The notes: a model not told the origin generated them from the sequence alone. Shown: positions 7,341 to 16,706, numbered from the stretch's first letter. The stretch is DNA of 64,000 bases from Streptomyces sp. A012304 (GCF_026008495.1 NZ_BQUN01000209.1:43430-107429), one strand, 5' to 3'. Made by a program: numbers and translations.

Positions 7341-8924
7341 GTGTTCAACCGGAACCGATCCATGCAGCAGGTGGCGGCGATCGTGTCCATATCCCTGGTG
7401 GCCGGATGCGGGCTGCTGGGGGAGGAAGGCTCCGACAAGGCCGGGCCGATCGTCGTGGGCACCACGAGCGCTCCCAGCACGCTGGATCCCGCCGCCTCCT
7501 GGGACGGCTCCTGGGAGCTGTTCCGCAACGTGTACCAGACGCTGCTCGCCTACCCCAACGGCGCGACCACACCGCAGCCGGACGCCGCCAAGAGCTGCTC
7601 GTTCACCGACAGCTCCAGCCGCACCTTCCGCTGCGAGCTGCGCGACGACCTGAAGTTCTCCAACGGGGACAAGATCGACGCCAAGGCCGTGAAGCACTCC
7701 ATCGACCGGATCCGCGCCATCAACGCGCCCACCGGCCCGGCCGCCCTGCTCGGCAGCCTCGAGGAGATCGAGGTGCCCGGTGACCACGAGATCGTCTTCA
7801 AGCTCAACAAGCCCGACGCGACCTTCCCGTTCGTGCTCGCCACCCCGGCCATGTCGATCGTGGACCCCGACGACTACCCCGCGAACTCCCTGCGGGAGGC
7901 CGACGGCATTGTCGGTTCCGGGCCCTACCAGCTGGACTCCTACCAGGAGGGCGACAGCGCCGAGCTGGTCCGCTACGGCGGGTACAAGGGCTACGCCGAC
8001 CACCAGAACGACGCGGTGACCATCCGCTACTTCCAGGACTCCGCCGAGATGGTCAAGGCCCTGCGGAGCCGGCAGATCGACATCACGTACCAGGGTCTCG
8101 CCGCCGACGACGTCGTAGAGCTCGGCCAGGGCGGCGCCGACAACGAGGGTCTGCGACTCGTCGAGGGCAGCAGCACCGCCATCAACTACCTGGTCTTCAA
8201 CCCCAAGGACCCGGTGGCCGAGAAGCTGCCCGTCCGCCGGGCGGTCGCCCAGATCGTCGACCGGCCCGCGATCGCCCACAAGGTCTACAAGGACACGGTC
8301 GACCCGCTGTACTCGATGGTCCCCAAGGGGCTGACCGGCCACACCACCGCCTACTTCGACGACTTCGGCGAGCCGGACGCGGACAAGGCCCGCAAGATCC
8401 TCGCCGACGCCGACATCGAAACGCCCGTCCCGCTGACCCTCTGGTACACCACCGACCGCTACGGCTCCGACACCGCTCTGGAGTTCAAGGAGCTCAAGGC
8501 GCAGCTGGAGGCGTCGGGTCTGTTCACGGTCACCCTCAAGAGCCGCCCGTGGAAGACGTACGTGGTCGGCTACCAGAAGGGCGAGTACCCGGTGTTCGGC
8601 CGTGGCTGGATGCCGGACTTCCCGGACGCCGACAACTTCATCGCGCCGTTCGTCGGCGATCAGAACGCCCTCGGCACGCCCTACCCGGCGAAGGAGATCA
8701 CCGACGACCTGCTGCCCCGCTCCCGGCAGGAGAGCGACCGTGCCAACGTGGTGAAGGAGCTCCAGGAGGCCCAGCAGATCCTCGTCGACGACGCCCGGCT
8801 GCTGCCGCTGTGGCAGGGCAAGCAGTTCCTCGCCATGAACGAGGACCTCTCCGGCGGCGAGCGGGCGCTCGACCCGTCGACGATCATGATGATGTGGCAG
8901 CTGTCCCGCAAGACCAGCTGGTAG
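7341..8924 (+). CDS. peptide/oligopeptide ABC transporter substrate-binding lipoprotein
   Basis: An extracellular solute-binding protein of family 5 (DppA/OppA type), 527 residues. It starts with a basic N-terminus and hydrophobic stretch ending in the lipobox SLVAGC, so Cys23 would be lipidated and hold the protein on the outer face of the membrane. Family-5 hallmarks include the N-terminal TLDPAASWDG and FRCELRDDLKFSNGD, the latter at about residues 93-107. The GTG at 7341 is preferred over one six bases upstream because GAGGAG then has seven-base spacing. No permease or ATPase genes are next to it, so it is an orphan binding protein that may feed a transporter encoded elsewhere. Confidence 0.88.
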   Translation: MFNRNRSMQQVAAIVSISLVAGCGLLGEEGSDKAGPIVVGTTSAPSTLDPAASWDGSWELFRNVYQTLLAYPNGATTPQPDAAKSCSFTDSSSRTFRCELRDDLKFSNGDKIDAKAVKHSIDRIRAINAPTGPAALLGSLEEIEVPGDHEIVFKLNKPDATFPFVLATPAMSIVDPDDYPANSLREADGIVGSGPYQLDSYQEGDSAELVRYGGYKGYADHQNDAVTIRYFQDSAEMVKALRSRQIDITYQGLAADDVVELGQGGADNEGLRLVEGSSTAINYLVFNPKDPVAEKLPVRRAVAQIVDRPAIAHKVYKDTVDPLYSMVPKGLTGHTTAYFDDFGEPDADKARKILADADIETPVPLTLWYTTDRYGSDTALEFKELKAQLEASGLFTVTLKSRPWKTYVVGYQKGEYPVFGRGWMPDFPDADNFIAPFVGDQNALGTPYPAKEITDDLLPRSRQESDRANVVKELQEAQQILVDDARLLPLWQGKQFLAMNEDLSGGERALDPSTIMMMWQLSRKTSW

Positions 8925-9003
8925 GCACTGCGGGCGCCCCGCTGTCAGTGGTCACCTGTAGGTTCTGTGGCCTGGAAGTGACCGCACAACGAAGGACGTT
9001 GAC

Positions 9004-9687
9004 GTGACCGACACCGCCATGCTGCCCGAGTCCTGGCGCGGGGTCCTGGGCGACGAGCTGCAGCAGCCCTACTTCAAGGAGCTGACGGAGTTCGTCGAGG
9101 AGGAGCGAGCGAAGGGTCCCGTCTACCCTCCGCGCGAGGAGGTCTTCGCCGCGCTCGACGCGACGCCGTACGAGCGGGTGAAGGTCCTCGTCCTCGGCCA
9201 GGACCCTTACCACGGCGAGGGCCAGGGCCACGGCCTGTGCTTCTCGGTGCGCCCCGGGGTGAGGATCCCGCCGTCGCTGCGCAACATCTACAAGGAGATG
9301 CACGAGGAACTGGGCACGCCGATTCCGGACAACGGCTACCTCATGCCGTGGGCCCAGCAGGGCGTGCTGCTGCTCAACGCGGTGCTCACGGTCCGCTCCG
9401 GCGAGGCCAACTCGCACAAGGGCAAGGGCTGGGAGAAGTTCACCGACGCGGTGATCCGCGCCGTGGCCGACCGGCCCGACCCGGCCGTCTTCGTCCTGTG
9501 GGGCAACTACGCGCAGAAGAAGCTCCCGCTGATCGACGAGACCCGGCACGTGGTGGTCAAGGGCGCCCACCCCTCCCCGCTGTCGGCGAAGAAGTTCTTC
9601 GGCTCCCGCCCGTTCACCCAGATCAACGAGGCGGTGGCGAGCCAGGGCCACGAGCCCATCGACTGGACGATCCCCAACCTGGCCTGA
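9004..9687 (+). CDS. ung: uracil-DNA glycosylase, family 1
   Basis: Removes uracil from DNA as the first step of base-excision repair. At 227 residues it is the normal length. The water-activating loop GQDPYHG is at 65-71 with catalytic Asp67. HPSPLSA begins at His189, which stabilises the leaving uracil, and LLLNAVLTV (123-131) carries the uracil-recognising Asn. The GTG start lies about 80 bases after the preceding lipoprotein gene. It is a single gene with its own probable promoter. Streptomyces often have two ung genes; this is a complete, plausible active one. Confidence 0.95.
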   Translation: MTDTAMLPESWRGVLGDELQQPYFKELTEFVEEERAKGPVYPPREEVFAALDATPYERVKVLVLGQDPYHGEGQGHGLCFSVRPGVRIPPSLRNIYKEMHEELGTPIPDNGYLMPWAQQGVLLLNAVLTVRSGEANSHKGKGWEKFTDAVIRAVADRPDPAVFVLWGNYAQKKLPLIDETRHVVVKGAHPSPLSAKKFFGSRPFTQINEAVASQGHEPIDWTIPNLA

Positions 9688-9880
9688 AGGTGCCGCCGGG
9701 CCGGTCCCTCGCCGGACCGGTCCGGTCCCGCCTGACCCGGAATGCCGCCGTCTGCCGTTAGCGTCGTCGCCAGGACGAAGACGATGCCGAGGCGGAGGCC
9801 GAGGACACGATGAGGACGGGACGGTACCGGCCGGGGCGACCCGGGCGGCCCCGGACCGCCGACGAGGTGCGGAGGGTGCG

Positions 9881-10363
9881 GTGGCGGAGCATCGACAGGG
9901 GCAGGCGACGCCGGACGCCCTGCTGACGCGGATCGGGCAGGTCGTGATGCTGCACCACGGCGGGGACCGCGAGGAGGCCCGGCGCCGCCTGCTCGACCTG
10001 TGGACGGAGATCGGCGAGGACGGCGATCCGCTGCACCGCTGCACCCTGGCCCACTACCTGGCCGACACCCAGGACGACCCCTTCGACGAGCTGGCCTGGG
10101 ACCTGCGGGCGCTGACCGCCGCCGAGGAACACGAAGGGTCGCCCGAGGTGCGGGCGCTCTACCCCTCACTCCATCTGAACCTGGCGGCGGACTACCTCAA
10201 GCTGGGCCGTACGGAGGCCGCCCGCACCCATGTCCGCAAGGCGCGGCGCGCGGCCCGGGCCCTGCGCGACGACCGGTACGGGGACGGGATGCGGGCGGCG
10301 ATCAGCCGGATGGAACTACGGCTGGGGGAGGGCGGCGGCATCGGCGGCCCGCGTGGCGAGTGA
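9881..10363 (+). CDS. TPR-like hypothetical protein
   Basis: A 160-residue soluble protein rich in Ala, Arg and Leu, with helical repeats resembling tetratricopeptide units, for example LLTRIGQVVMLHHGGDREEARRRL at about residues 14-37 and LHLNLAADYLKLGRTEAARTHV near the end. Such proteins usually mediate protein contacts. The GTG start follows a GGAGGGTG sequence. The 193 bases upstream hold no gene. It ends four bases before the stop codon of a convergent lipoprotein gene. No specific function can be given. Confidence 0.75.
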   Translation: MAEHRQGQATPDALLTRIGQVVMLHHGGDREEARRRLLDLWTEIGEDGDPLHRCTLAHYLADTQDDPFDELAWDLRALTAAEEHEGSPEVRALYPSLHLNLAADYLKLGRTEAARTHVRKARRAARALRDDRYGDGMRAAISRMELRLGEGGGIGGPRGE

Positions 10364-10367
10364 CGAC

Positions 10368-10937
10368 TCACCGCCCGTAGGCCTGCTCGCAGATCACCGC
10401 CTCCGGGCTGTCGGACTGCCAGCCGCCGTACCTCCTGCCCAGGCCGCACACGTCGGTGCCGCGGGGCACCTCGGCCGGCACGTCCGGGACCGGCACCCGG
10501 GGCTGCGCCGGACTGGTGCGGTCCGGCCGGTCGGGGCGGGGGTGGCGCGGCTGTGGCTGGGGCCGGGTCCGGGGCGGGACGCGGGACGACGGCGGCCGTT
10601 CGGCCTGCCAGGTCTGTCCCGCCGCCGGGGCGGACCGCTGCCGGGGCAGCGGCGTCCGCGGCTCCGGCTCGCGCGTTCCGATCCTCTGCAGCGCCTCGAG
10701 CGCCGGCGGCTGGACGGTCTTCGTGTCGTTCTGTTCCACCGGCGGCGACGGCACCGGCCGGGAGGGCGCCACGGGTGGGGCGGGTGCGGGCGGGTGCTGG
10801 AGGGTCACGCAGCCGGCCACGGCCGTGACGGCCACGATCAGCAGGAGCGTTGCGGTAGTCGTCGTTCGAAGCACCCGCGTCACTCTGCTGGTTCGGGTCC
10901 GCCCGGGCACGGCCAAGCGGCTCAGGATGCTCCGCAC
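10368..10937 (-). CDS. proline-rich putative lipoprotein
   Basis: A 189-residue secreted protein. After a basic N-terminus, a hydrophobic stretch TLLLIVAVTAVAGC ends in a lipobox, so the Cys at about residue 43 would be lipidated. The middle is a long Pro/Arg-rich, probably disordered linker across the cell wall. The end, VCGLGRRYGGWQSDSPEAVICEQAYGR (written here from 10368 upward), holds two cysteines that could form a disulphide and resembles a C-terminal module I recall in other Streptomyces exported proteins. The GTG start is the best in frame but its ribosome site is weak. It converges on the TPR-like gene with a 4-base gap. Confidence 0.7.
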   Translation of the reverse strand: MRSILSRLAVPGRTRTSRVTRVLRTTTTATLLLIVAVTAVAGCVTLQHPPAPAPPVAPSRPVPSPPVEQNDTKTVQPPALEALQRIGTREPEPRTPLPRQRSAPAAGQTWQAERPPSSRVPPRTRPQPQPRHPRPDRPDRTSPAQPRVPVPDVPAEVPRGTDVCGLGRRYGGWQSDSPEAVICEQAYGR

Positions 10938-11135
10938 GAGTGATCCGCCGGCCCTTGGCGCACAGAACGGTCCCGTCACCTGCCGGGCATGCCGTCCAGC
11001 AGTTCCCGCAGGCCCGTGCGTACCTCCTCCAGGCCGACGGGATCGCCGAGTGGCGGCCGCCGCAGCAGCCGTATGCTGCGATGCGGACAGGTGCCGGCGG
11101 GCCGGACGAACAGGGCGAGCAGTGAGGGAGTTGTC

Positions 11136-12047
11136 GTGAAGGTCGGCTGTATCGGACTCGGTGACATCGCGCAGAAGGCCTACCTCCCGGTGCTCGGCGC
11201 GCTGCCGGGGCTCGAACTCCACCTGCACACCCGCACCCCGGCCACCCTCGACCGGGTCGCCGACACCCTGCGGCTGCCCGCCGGGCAGCGGCACCGGGAC
11301 CTCGACGCGCTCCTCGCCCGGGGCCTGGACGCCGCGTTCGTGCACGCGCCCACCGTCGCCCACCCCGAGATCGTCACACGGCTGCTGGAAGCCGGCGTCC
11401 CGACGTACGTCGACAAGCCGCTGGCGTACCGGCTCACCGACTCCGAGCGGCTCGTGCGGCTCGCGGAGGAACGCTCCACCAGTCTTGCCGTCGGCTTCAA
11501 CCGGCGCTTCGCCCCCGGGTACGCGCAGTGCGCCGACCACCCGCGGGAACTGATCCTCATGCAGAAGAACCGCGTCGGGCTGCCCGAGAAGCCCCGCACG
11601 ATGATCCTCGACGACTTCATCCACGTCGTCGACACCCTGCGCTTCCTGGCCCCCGGCCCGGTGGACGACGTGACCGTGCGGGCCCGCGTCGAGGACGGGC
11701 TGCTGCACCATGTCGTCCTCCAGCTCGCCGGGGACGGCTTCACCGCGCTCGGCGTGATGAACCGGCTCAGCGGGTCGAACGAGGAGATCCTGGAGGTCTC
11801 CGGGCAGGACACCAAGCGTCAGGTGGTCAACCTGGCGGAGGTGATCGACCACAAGGGGCAGCCGACCGTGCGGCGGCGCGGCGACTGGGTGCCGGTGGCC
11901 CGCCAGCGCGGCATCGAGCAGGCGGTGCTCGCCTTCCTCGACGCCGTCCGCGCGGGCAAGGTGCTCAGCGCCCGGGACGCGCTGGCGACTCACGAACTGT
12001 GTGAGCGGGTGGTACGCGCGGTGGAGGAGCGCTCCGCCGCAGCCTGA
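11136..12047 (+). CDS. Gfo/Idh/MocA-family oxidoreductase
   Basis: A 303-residue NAD(P)-dependent dehydrogenase of the glucose-fructose oxidoreductase/inositol dehydrogenase family. The N-terminal Rossmann fold is seen in VGCIGLGDIAQKAY, with the family EKP-type motif as VDKPLAY at about residues 92-98. The C-terminal alpha/beta substrate domain has DDFIHVVDTLRF, which supplies the active-site His and Asp. The GTG has GAGGGAG upstream. Its last 83 bases overlap antisense the end of lnt, so the two genes share coding DNA on opposite strands. The substrate, probably a sugar or cyclitol derivative, is unknown. Confidence 0.85.
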   Translation: MKVGCIGLGDIAQKAYLPVLGALPGLELHLHTRTPATLDRVADTLRLPAGQRHRDLDALLARGLDAAFVHAPTVAHPEIVTRLLEAGVPTYVDKPLAYRLTDSERLVRLAEERSTSLAVGFNRRFAPGYAQCADHPRELILMQKNRVGLPEKPRTMILDDFIHVVDTLRFLAPGPVDDVTVRARVEDGLLHHVVLQLAGDGFTALGVMNRLSGSNEEILEVSGQDTKRQVVNLAEVIDHKGQPTVRRRGDWVPVARQRGIEQAVLAFLDAVRAGKVLSARDALATHELCERVVRAVEERSAAA

Positions 12048-13530
12048 CCCCCCGCGTCGCCTCGATCAGGCCCATGGCCACCAGGACGAGCAGCGCCGCC
12101 TTGACGGGCCAGTCGCCGAAGCGGACGTAGAGGGTCGTGCCGCTGGTGAGGGGAACGTCGAAGACGACGGCCGTGCTCGCGTCCGTGCCCAGCCACGACC
12201 CGATCGGCCGGCCGCTCGCGTAGTACACGGCGGAGGTGCCCGTGAGGGTGGCGTGCACGAACGGCCGGCCGCTCTCCGCGGCGCGCAGGGCGCCCAGGGA
12301 GGCGTGCTGCTCGGGCGCCCAGCTCTCCTGGAACGTCGACGTCGACGACTGGGCGACCAGCACGTCGGTGCCGTCCTCGGTGAGGTGGCGGCTCATGTCG
12401 GGGAACGCCGTCTCGAAGCACACCATCGGGCCGATCCGCAGCCCCCGCCCGACCTCCATCACGACCTGACGGCTGCCGCGCCGACGGTCCTCGCCGGCCG
12501 CCTCGCCCACCGAGGTCGCCCAGCCGAGCAGCGAACGGGCCGGGACGTACTCGCCGAAGGGCACCAGCCGCATCTTGTCGTACCGGTCGCCGGTCGGGCC
12601 GTCCGGTCCGATCAGGATCGAGCTCTTGTAGATGCCCGGCCGGTCGGAGCGGCGGGCGTCCACGTTGACCAGGATGTCGGCGCCGGTCGTACGGGACAAC
12701 GCCGCCAGGCGGCGCGCCAGGTCGGGCCGGTCGCCCAGGTCGTAGCCGACGCTGCTCTCGCCCCAGACGATCAGGTCGACGTCCTGTCCGGCGAGCTGTC
12801 GGGTCAGCTGCTCCTCGCGGGCGAAGCGGCGGTCGGGGCCGGGAACCACACCCGGTTGCACGACCGCGATCCGCGCCCGCCCGTCGGTGTCGGGCCGCGG
12901 CGCGCCCGTCCAGGCGGCGGAGGCCGCTGCGGCGGTCGTGAGAAGCCCGGCGACGGCGGGCACCCGATGCGCCGGGACCACCAGGAGGACGGCCATGGCC
13001 ACGTTCACCGCCACCACCAGGAAGCTGAGCAGCCACACCCCTCCGACGGACGCCAGCCGCAGCGCCGGCTCCACCTGCCACTGGCTGGACCCGAGCATGC
13101 CCCACGGCCCGCCCAGCCCCTGCCAGGACCGGACCAGTTCCACGACGAGCCAGCCCGAGGGCAGCACCACCAGCGCGGCCGTGGCCCGGCCCCGGGAGGG
13201 CACCCCGGCGAGGAAGCGGCGCACCAGCAGGCCCCACGGCGCCCACAGCGCGCCCAGCAGCGCGGCGATCACCAGGGTGAACACATGCAGGTTCGGCAGC
13301 AGCCACAGATGCATGGCCAGCATGAACCCGAACCCGCCGCTCCAGCCGTCGTACATCGCCCGCCTGCCCGTCGGCGCCGAGCGGACGAGCAGGAGCCACG
13401 GGACCAGCGCGACGAACGCCCACCACCACAGGGCCGGCGCGGGGAACGCCGGCACGGGCAGCGCGCCCGCCAGCGACCCGACGGCCGAACGCCGCCACGG
13501 GGAGGTGAGCCAGGGAGCGAACGTCTTCAT
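11965..13530 (-). CDS. lnt: apolipoprotein N-acyltransferase
   Basis: Adds the third acyl chain to the N-terminal Cys of lipoproteins, in the membrane. The protein has 521 residues: about six N-terminal membrane helices (residues 15-200), then a carbon-nitrogen hydrolase domain from about 218. The catalytic triad is visible as Glu258 (WGESS), Lys319 (DKMRLVPFGEY) and Cys371 (VCFETAF). A last membrane helix is at about 485-500. The ATG is preceded by GGAGG. The arginine/proline-rich C-terminal tail runs 83 bases into the convergent oxidoreductase gene. Streptomyces usually have two Lnt homologues; this one keeps all catalytic residues. Confidence 0.93.
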   Translation of the reverse strand: MKTFAPWLTSPWRRSAVGSLAGALPVPAFPAPALWWWAFVALVPWLLLVRSAPTGRRAMYDGWSGGFGFMLAMHLWLLPNLHVFTLVIAALLGALWAPWGLLVRRFLAGVPSRGRATAALVVLPSGWLVVELVRSWQGLGGPWGMLGSSQWQVEPALRLASVGGVWLLSFLVVAVNVAMAVLLVVPAHRVPAVAGLLTTAAAASAAWTGAPRPDTDGRARIAVVQPGVVPGPDRRFAREEQLTRQLAGQDVDLIVWGESSVGYDLGDRPDLARRLAALSRTTGADILVNVDARRSDRPGIYKSSILIGPDGPTGDRYDKMRLVPFGEYVPARSLLGWATSVGEAAGEDRRRGSRQVVMEVGRGLRIGPMVCFETAFPDMSRHLTEDGTDVLVAQSSTSTFQESWAPEQHASLGALRAAESGRPFVHATLTGTSAVYYASGRPIGSWLGTDASTAVVFDVPLTSGTTLYVRFGDWPVKAALLVLVAMGLIEATRGVRLRRSAPPPRVPPAHTVRESPARPGR

Positions 13531-13665
13531 ACGGCACCTCCCTACCCGCTGGTGCCTCCAGTGTGCGCGTCGTGAACGATCTCCGACCAGATGGGCTCGT
13601 TTCCGCTGGTCGGATTCAGGTCAGCGGGGCTGGGGGCCGCCGGGTGGGGGGAGCGGGGCTGGGCG

Positions 13666-14157
13666 TCAGCCGGCCTGGGCGGGTCGGCCGAGACGGCGCC
13701 ACTTCTCCTCCACGACCACCTCGCGCACCCGCCAGCCGTCGGGGGTGCGCAGCAGTCCGAAGGAGTACCGGCCGCCGCACACGAAGTCGGGCGCGCCGGC
13801 CGAGCCGCCGTCGGCCAGCCGCATGGGGTTGACGTAGTCGGCCCGCAGCCGGGCGGTGTCGCCGGTGTCCCGCTCCAGGACCTCGAAGCGCAGCCGGCGG
13901 TTGACGATGAGGTGCTGGCGCATCTCGAACAGCCCGAGGCTCCGCTCCAGCCAGGCGGCGACCTTCCCGGCGTCTCCCTCGATACCGCCGGCCGAGCGGT
14001 AGTCCGCCCGCCCGTCCGGTGTGAACAACTCCCGGTACGCCGTCCAGTCGCCGTCGTCGACCGCCACCGCGTAGTCGGTGATCAGCCCGTCGACGGCCAG
14101 TCGGTCCATCAGAGTGGCGAGCTCGGCACGCTGCGTCATGGCCCGAGTGTTGGGCAT
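13666..14157 (-). CDS. SnoaL-like (NTF2-fold) domain protein
   Basis: A small cytoplasmic protein of 163 residues (157 if translation begins at the second ATG, MTQRAEL). The pattern LITDYAVAVDDGDWTAYRELFTPDG near residues 25-49 and the later RYSFGLLRTPDGW fit the SnoaL-like polyketide-cyclase/NTF2 fold, a cone that holds small ligands. Neither start has a good ribosome site. Many members act on aromatic compounds, but nothing here shows a substrate. It is divergent from the DUF4291 gene with a gap of 94 bases. Confidence 0.8.
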   Translation of the reverse strand: MPNTRAMTQRAELATLMDRLAVDGLITDYAVAVDDGDWTAYRELFTPDGRADYRSAGGIEGDAGKVAAWLERSLGLFEMRQHLIVNRRLRFEVLERDTGDTARLRADYVNPMRLADGGSAGAPDFVCGGRYSFGLLRTPDGWRVREVVVEEKWRRLGRPAQAG

Positions 14158-14251
14158 GACGCCAGCCGAGCCAAGAGCCGTGCGGGTGGAGCCGGGCCAC
14201 CGGGGAAAAATCGGTGGCCCGACCGGGCGACGGGCGGCGAGGCTGAACGCC

Positions 14252-14887
14252 GTGAACGATCAGTCCGTCGAACGACAAGGTCAGCTCGCCGTCGACCAGG
14301 AGCCCAGGTTCCGTATCCGTGCCCTGTACACGGAGTCCACGGTCACCGTCTATCAGGCCTACCGCCCCGAGATCGGCCTCGCGGCGGCCCGCACCGGGCG
14401 GTTCCCGTCGGCGTGGAGCCGGGAGCGCATGACCTGGATCAAGCCGTCCTTCCTGTGGATGATGTACCGCTGCGGCTGGGCCACCAAGGAGGGCCAGGAG
14501 ACCGTCCTCGCCGTCGAGATCACCCGCGAGGGCTTCGAGTGGGCGCTGCGCCACGCCTGCCTCTCCCACCACGTGCCGCCGCTCCACGGCGACCAGGCCT
14601 CCTGGAAGCGGCAGTTGAGGAGTTCCCCCGCACGCGTGCAGTGGGACCCGGAACGCGACCTCCAGCTCAACCCCCTGCCCCACCGCTCCCTCCAACTCGG
14701 CCTGGCGGGCGAGGCGACGGCCCGCTATGCCGACGAGTGGATCGTGGCCATCGAGGACGTCACCCCCCTGGCCCGCCGGATCCACACCCACGTCCGCGCC
14801 CGCGAACTCGACCACGCGACCCGGCTGCTGCCCCCCGAGCGGCCGTATCCGGTGGCGGACGAGGTGCTGGCGCATCTGCGGAGCTAG
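14252..14887 (+). CDS. DUF4291 family protein
   Basis: A 211-residue cytoplasmic protein. The segments YTESTVTVYQAYRPEIG, AARTGRF and MTWIKPSFLWMMYRCGW are the recognisable DUF4291 (PF14124) features, near residues 27-80. Function is unknown; the conserved basic and aromatic residues suggest nucleic-acid or nucleotide binding, which is only a guess. The GTG start is the first that leaves no extra upstream sequence, though a clear Shine-Dalgarno is lacking. It is single-cistron and divergent from the SnoaL-like gene. Confidence 0.82.
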   Translation: MNDQSVERQGQLAVDQEPRFRIRALYTESTVTVYQAYRPEIGLAAARTGRFPSAWSRERMTWIKPSFLWMMYRCGWATKEGQETVLAVEITREGFEWALRHACLSHHVPPLHGDQASWKRQLRSSPARVQWDPERDLQLNPLPHRSLQLGLAGEATARYADEWIVAIEDVTPLARRIHTHVRARELDHATRLLPPERPYPVADEVLAHLRS

Positions 14888-15017
14888 GCCTTGTCTCCCA
14901 GACGTGAGAGGCCGGATCTGGGGTCGCCCTGGAACACGGAACCGGCCCCTGGCTGAACGCCGAAGGCCGGCCGCGTCGCCGGTTCGCTGCGGGTTTGCCC
15001 CGGGGGTGCGGTGGGGG

Positions 15018-15995
15018 TCAGCTCTCGTCGAGGGCGTTCAGCAACGCCTGTCCGACGTGGTCGGCGGCGTTGCGGTGGCCGTGGGCGTTGGGGTGCACCA
15101 GGGACAGCTGGTCAGGGGGCGTGACGAAGCCCTCCACCCACTTGTCGTCGTCGCAGACGCTGTGCCTCTGGGAGGAGTCGTAGAGATCGACGAAGCTGGC
15201 GGCTTCCTGCGTGCTGGTCGACTTCTCGATGGTCTCGTTGAGGGGTTCCAGGACGTCCTGGCGAAGCCAGTCCAGGTCGCCCTGGGTGATCGTGCCGAAC
15301 TTCGTGATGTCCGCCCAGCCGCACTTGGAGGTGTTCTGGGGGACGATGGTGGGGTAGCCGACGGTCAGGATCTTCGCCTTCGGGGCACGCTTGTGGAGCA
15401 CCGTGAGCATCCGGTCGTATTCCTGGCTCACCTTCTTCAGCCGGGCCGGGATGCCGGCGGCCAGGGCTTCCTTGCACGGGGTTCCCGCGCCTTCGGCTTC
15501 GCCGCCCAGCCGGGTGCACTTGTCGAGGATGTCGGCGAAGCCGAGGGTGTTTCCGCCCACGCCGACGGTGATGACGTCGGTGTCGGGGCCCACCGCCTCG
15601 GACTGAGGGGGCACCGCGGGGAACGGGTAGTCCGGGTCCGGGAAGTGGGGCGGGAAGTGGTGGCCGATCGGGAGCTGGGGTGTGTCGGTGACGTTCTCGA
15701 TGGTGGCGGCGCCGCAGCTGACGTTCTGGGTCAGGTCGAAGAAGTACCAGAGGTCCTGGTAGGCGACCTCGGGGTAGGACTTGTCGGTGCGCTCGCAGCC
15801 GTCGCGCGGGTAATCGATGGGGTCGCCCGCGGCTTTGATGACCCCGGCGGTGTAGGAGTCACCCAAGGCGACCCACTGCTTCTTCTCGGCCGCGGCGGCG
15901 GGTTGTGCTCCGGTGAACTGCGCGGGGACGGCGGCGCCGGCGGCGAGAGCCGCGGCCGAGCCGAGTAGGGCCAGACGGGTACGGAAGCGTGCCAC
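15018..15995 (-). CDS. secreted SGNH/GDSL lipase-esterase
   Basis: An exported hydrolase of 325 residues. The signal peptide (basic MARFRTR, hydrophobic core, cleavage near AAAAEK at about 36) fits Sec export. The catalytic Ser47 lies in GDSYTAG, the oxyanion Gly/Asn in VGVGGNTLG, and the catalytic His near residue 301-307 in HPNAHGH, preceded by VTPPDQLSLV. Several Cys pairs (DGCERT, NVSCGAA, DKCTRL, TPCKEA, VCDDDK) probably form disulphides, as in the Streptomyces SGNH lipases. It probably cleaves lipid or polyester bonds outside the cell. A strongly AT-richer stretch directly upstream (16027-16085) likely holds the promoter. Confidence 0.9.
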   Translation of the reverse strand: MARFRTRLALLGSAAALAAGAAVPAQFTGAQPAAAAEKKQWVALGDSYTAGVIKAAGDPIDYPRDGCERTDKSYPEVAYQDLWYFFDLTQNVSCGAATIENVTDTPQLPIGHHFPPHFPDPDYPFPAVPPQSEAVGPDTDVITVGVGGNTLGFADILDKCTRLGGEAEGAGTPCKEALAAGIPARLKKVSQEYDRMLTVLHKRAPKAKILTVGYPTIVPQNTSKCGWADITKFGTITQGDLDWLRQDVLEPLNETIEKSTSTQEAASFVDLYDSSQRHSVCDDDKWVEGFVTPPDQLSLVHPNAHGHRNAADHVGQALLNALDES

Positions 15996-16380
15996 GAATC
16001 CTCCAGGGATACGGGGTTGGCGTCGCTTTAACCCTAAAGAGATGATTACTTAGCGCACTAGATTCAATACGGTCAGTAGTCGTCGTGCTGTGGGATGCGT
16101 CTATGTGGGGGACATAGGTTCGATCTGTCGACCGGGCATGTCTATCCGCGACCGCCTTGGCGCGACACGTGCCCGATCCGGAGCACCCCTTGACTGGCTG
16201 GGTGATCCCAGCATGAGGCGCACGTTCATGGTGGCTGTCTTGTTCTCGATCACCGACAAGCCCGGGCTCCAGCCATGCAGGCCCGGCGAAGACTCAGGGC
16301 TGATGCATCATGCTCCGCAGTCCCCGCTATCGGCGGGCCTGTCGTCTGGATCGGGCCGGCTGTGAAACGCGGGCGGCGTC
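15996..16380. other. intergenic region without a supportable gene
   Basis: The left part is AT-richer and probably contains the promoter of the secreted hydrolase. A short hairpin (GCTGGG-TGAT-CCCAGC, 16197-16212) is present. An open frame of 91 codons exists on the plus strand but lacks streptomycete codon bias and any recognisable motif, so I do not call it a gene. Confidence 0.4.
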
Positions 16381-16560
16381 TCAGGCCGCCTCGACCACCT
16401 CGCCGCGCATCGCCGCGGCCCACTCCACCACCAGCAGCTCGTACTCCGCCCGCTCCTGGGCCGACAGCGACCCTCCCGCGCGCAGCCACAGCGACCGGAT
16501 CTGCTCGTTCACCTCGGCGGCGGACCGCACGGAACCAGGGGTGGTAGAAGTGGGGGACAT
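16381..16560 (-). CDS. small conserved hypothetical protein (59 aa)
   Basis: A 59-residue acidic, helical protein: MSPTSTTPGSVRSAAEVNEQ, then a Leu/Ala/Glu-rich part including LSAQERAEYELLVVEWAAAM. Codon third positions are strongly GC, and the arrangement of hydrophobic residues suggests two helices. An in-frame ATG 30 bases upstream is possible, but the chosen ATG (GTCCCCC before it) gives the length I associate with similar actinobacterial small proteins. Function is unknown. It may be a DNA- or protein-binding accessory factor; there is no evidence for either. Confidence 0.6.
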   Translation of the reverse strand: MSPTSTTPGSVRSAAEVNEQIRSLWLRAGGSLSAQERAEYELLVVEWAAAMRGEVVEAA

Positions 16561-16706
16561 GCCGAACAGCGTAGGGGCAAGCACTGACACTGCGCTACCG
16601 GACGGCTACGCGTCCCGTATGGGCTTGGTCACGGTCGACCACCGACACCAACTGCCGGGCGGGGAAGGGGAATCGGGTATCTCGGTCCTCGCCCCGGACC
16701 GTCCGG

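Noticed and set aside
16090..16365. 91-codon open frame in the gap between the SGNH hydrolase and the 59-aa gene
   Set aside because: Weak codon bias, no ribosome site and no recognisable family; possibly old coding DNA but not supportable.
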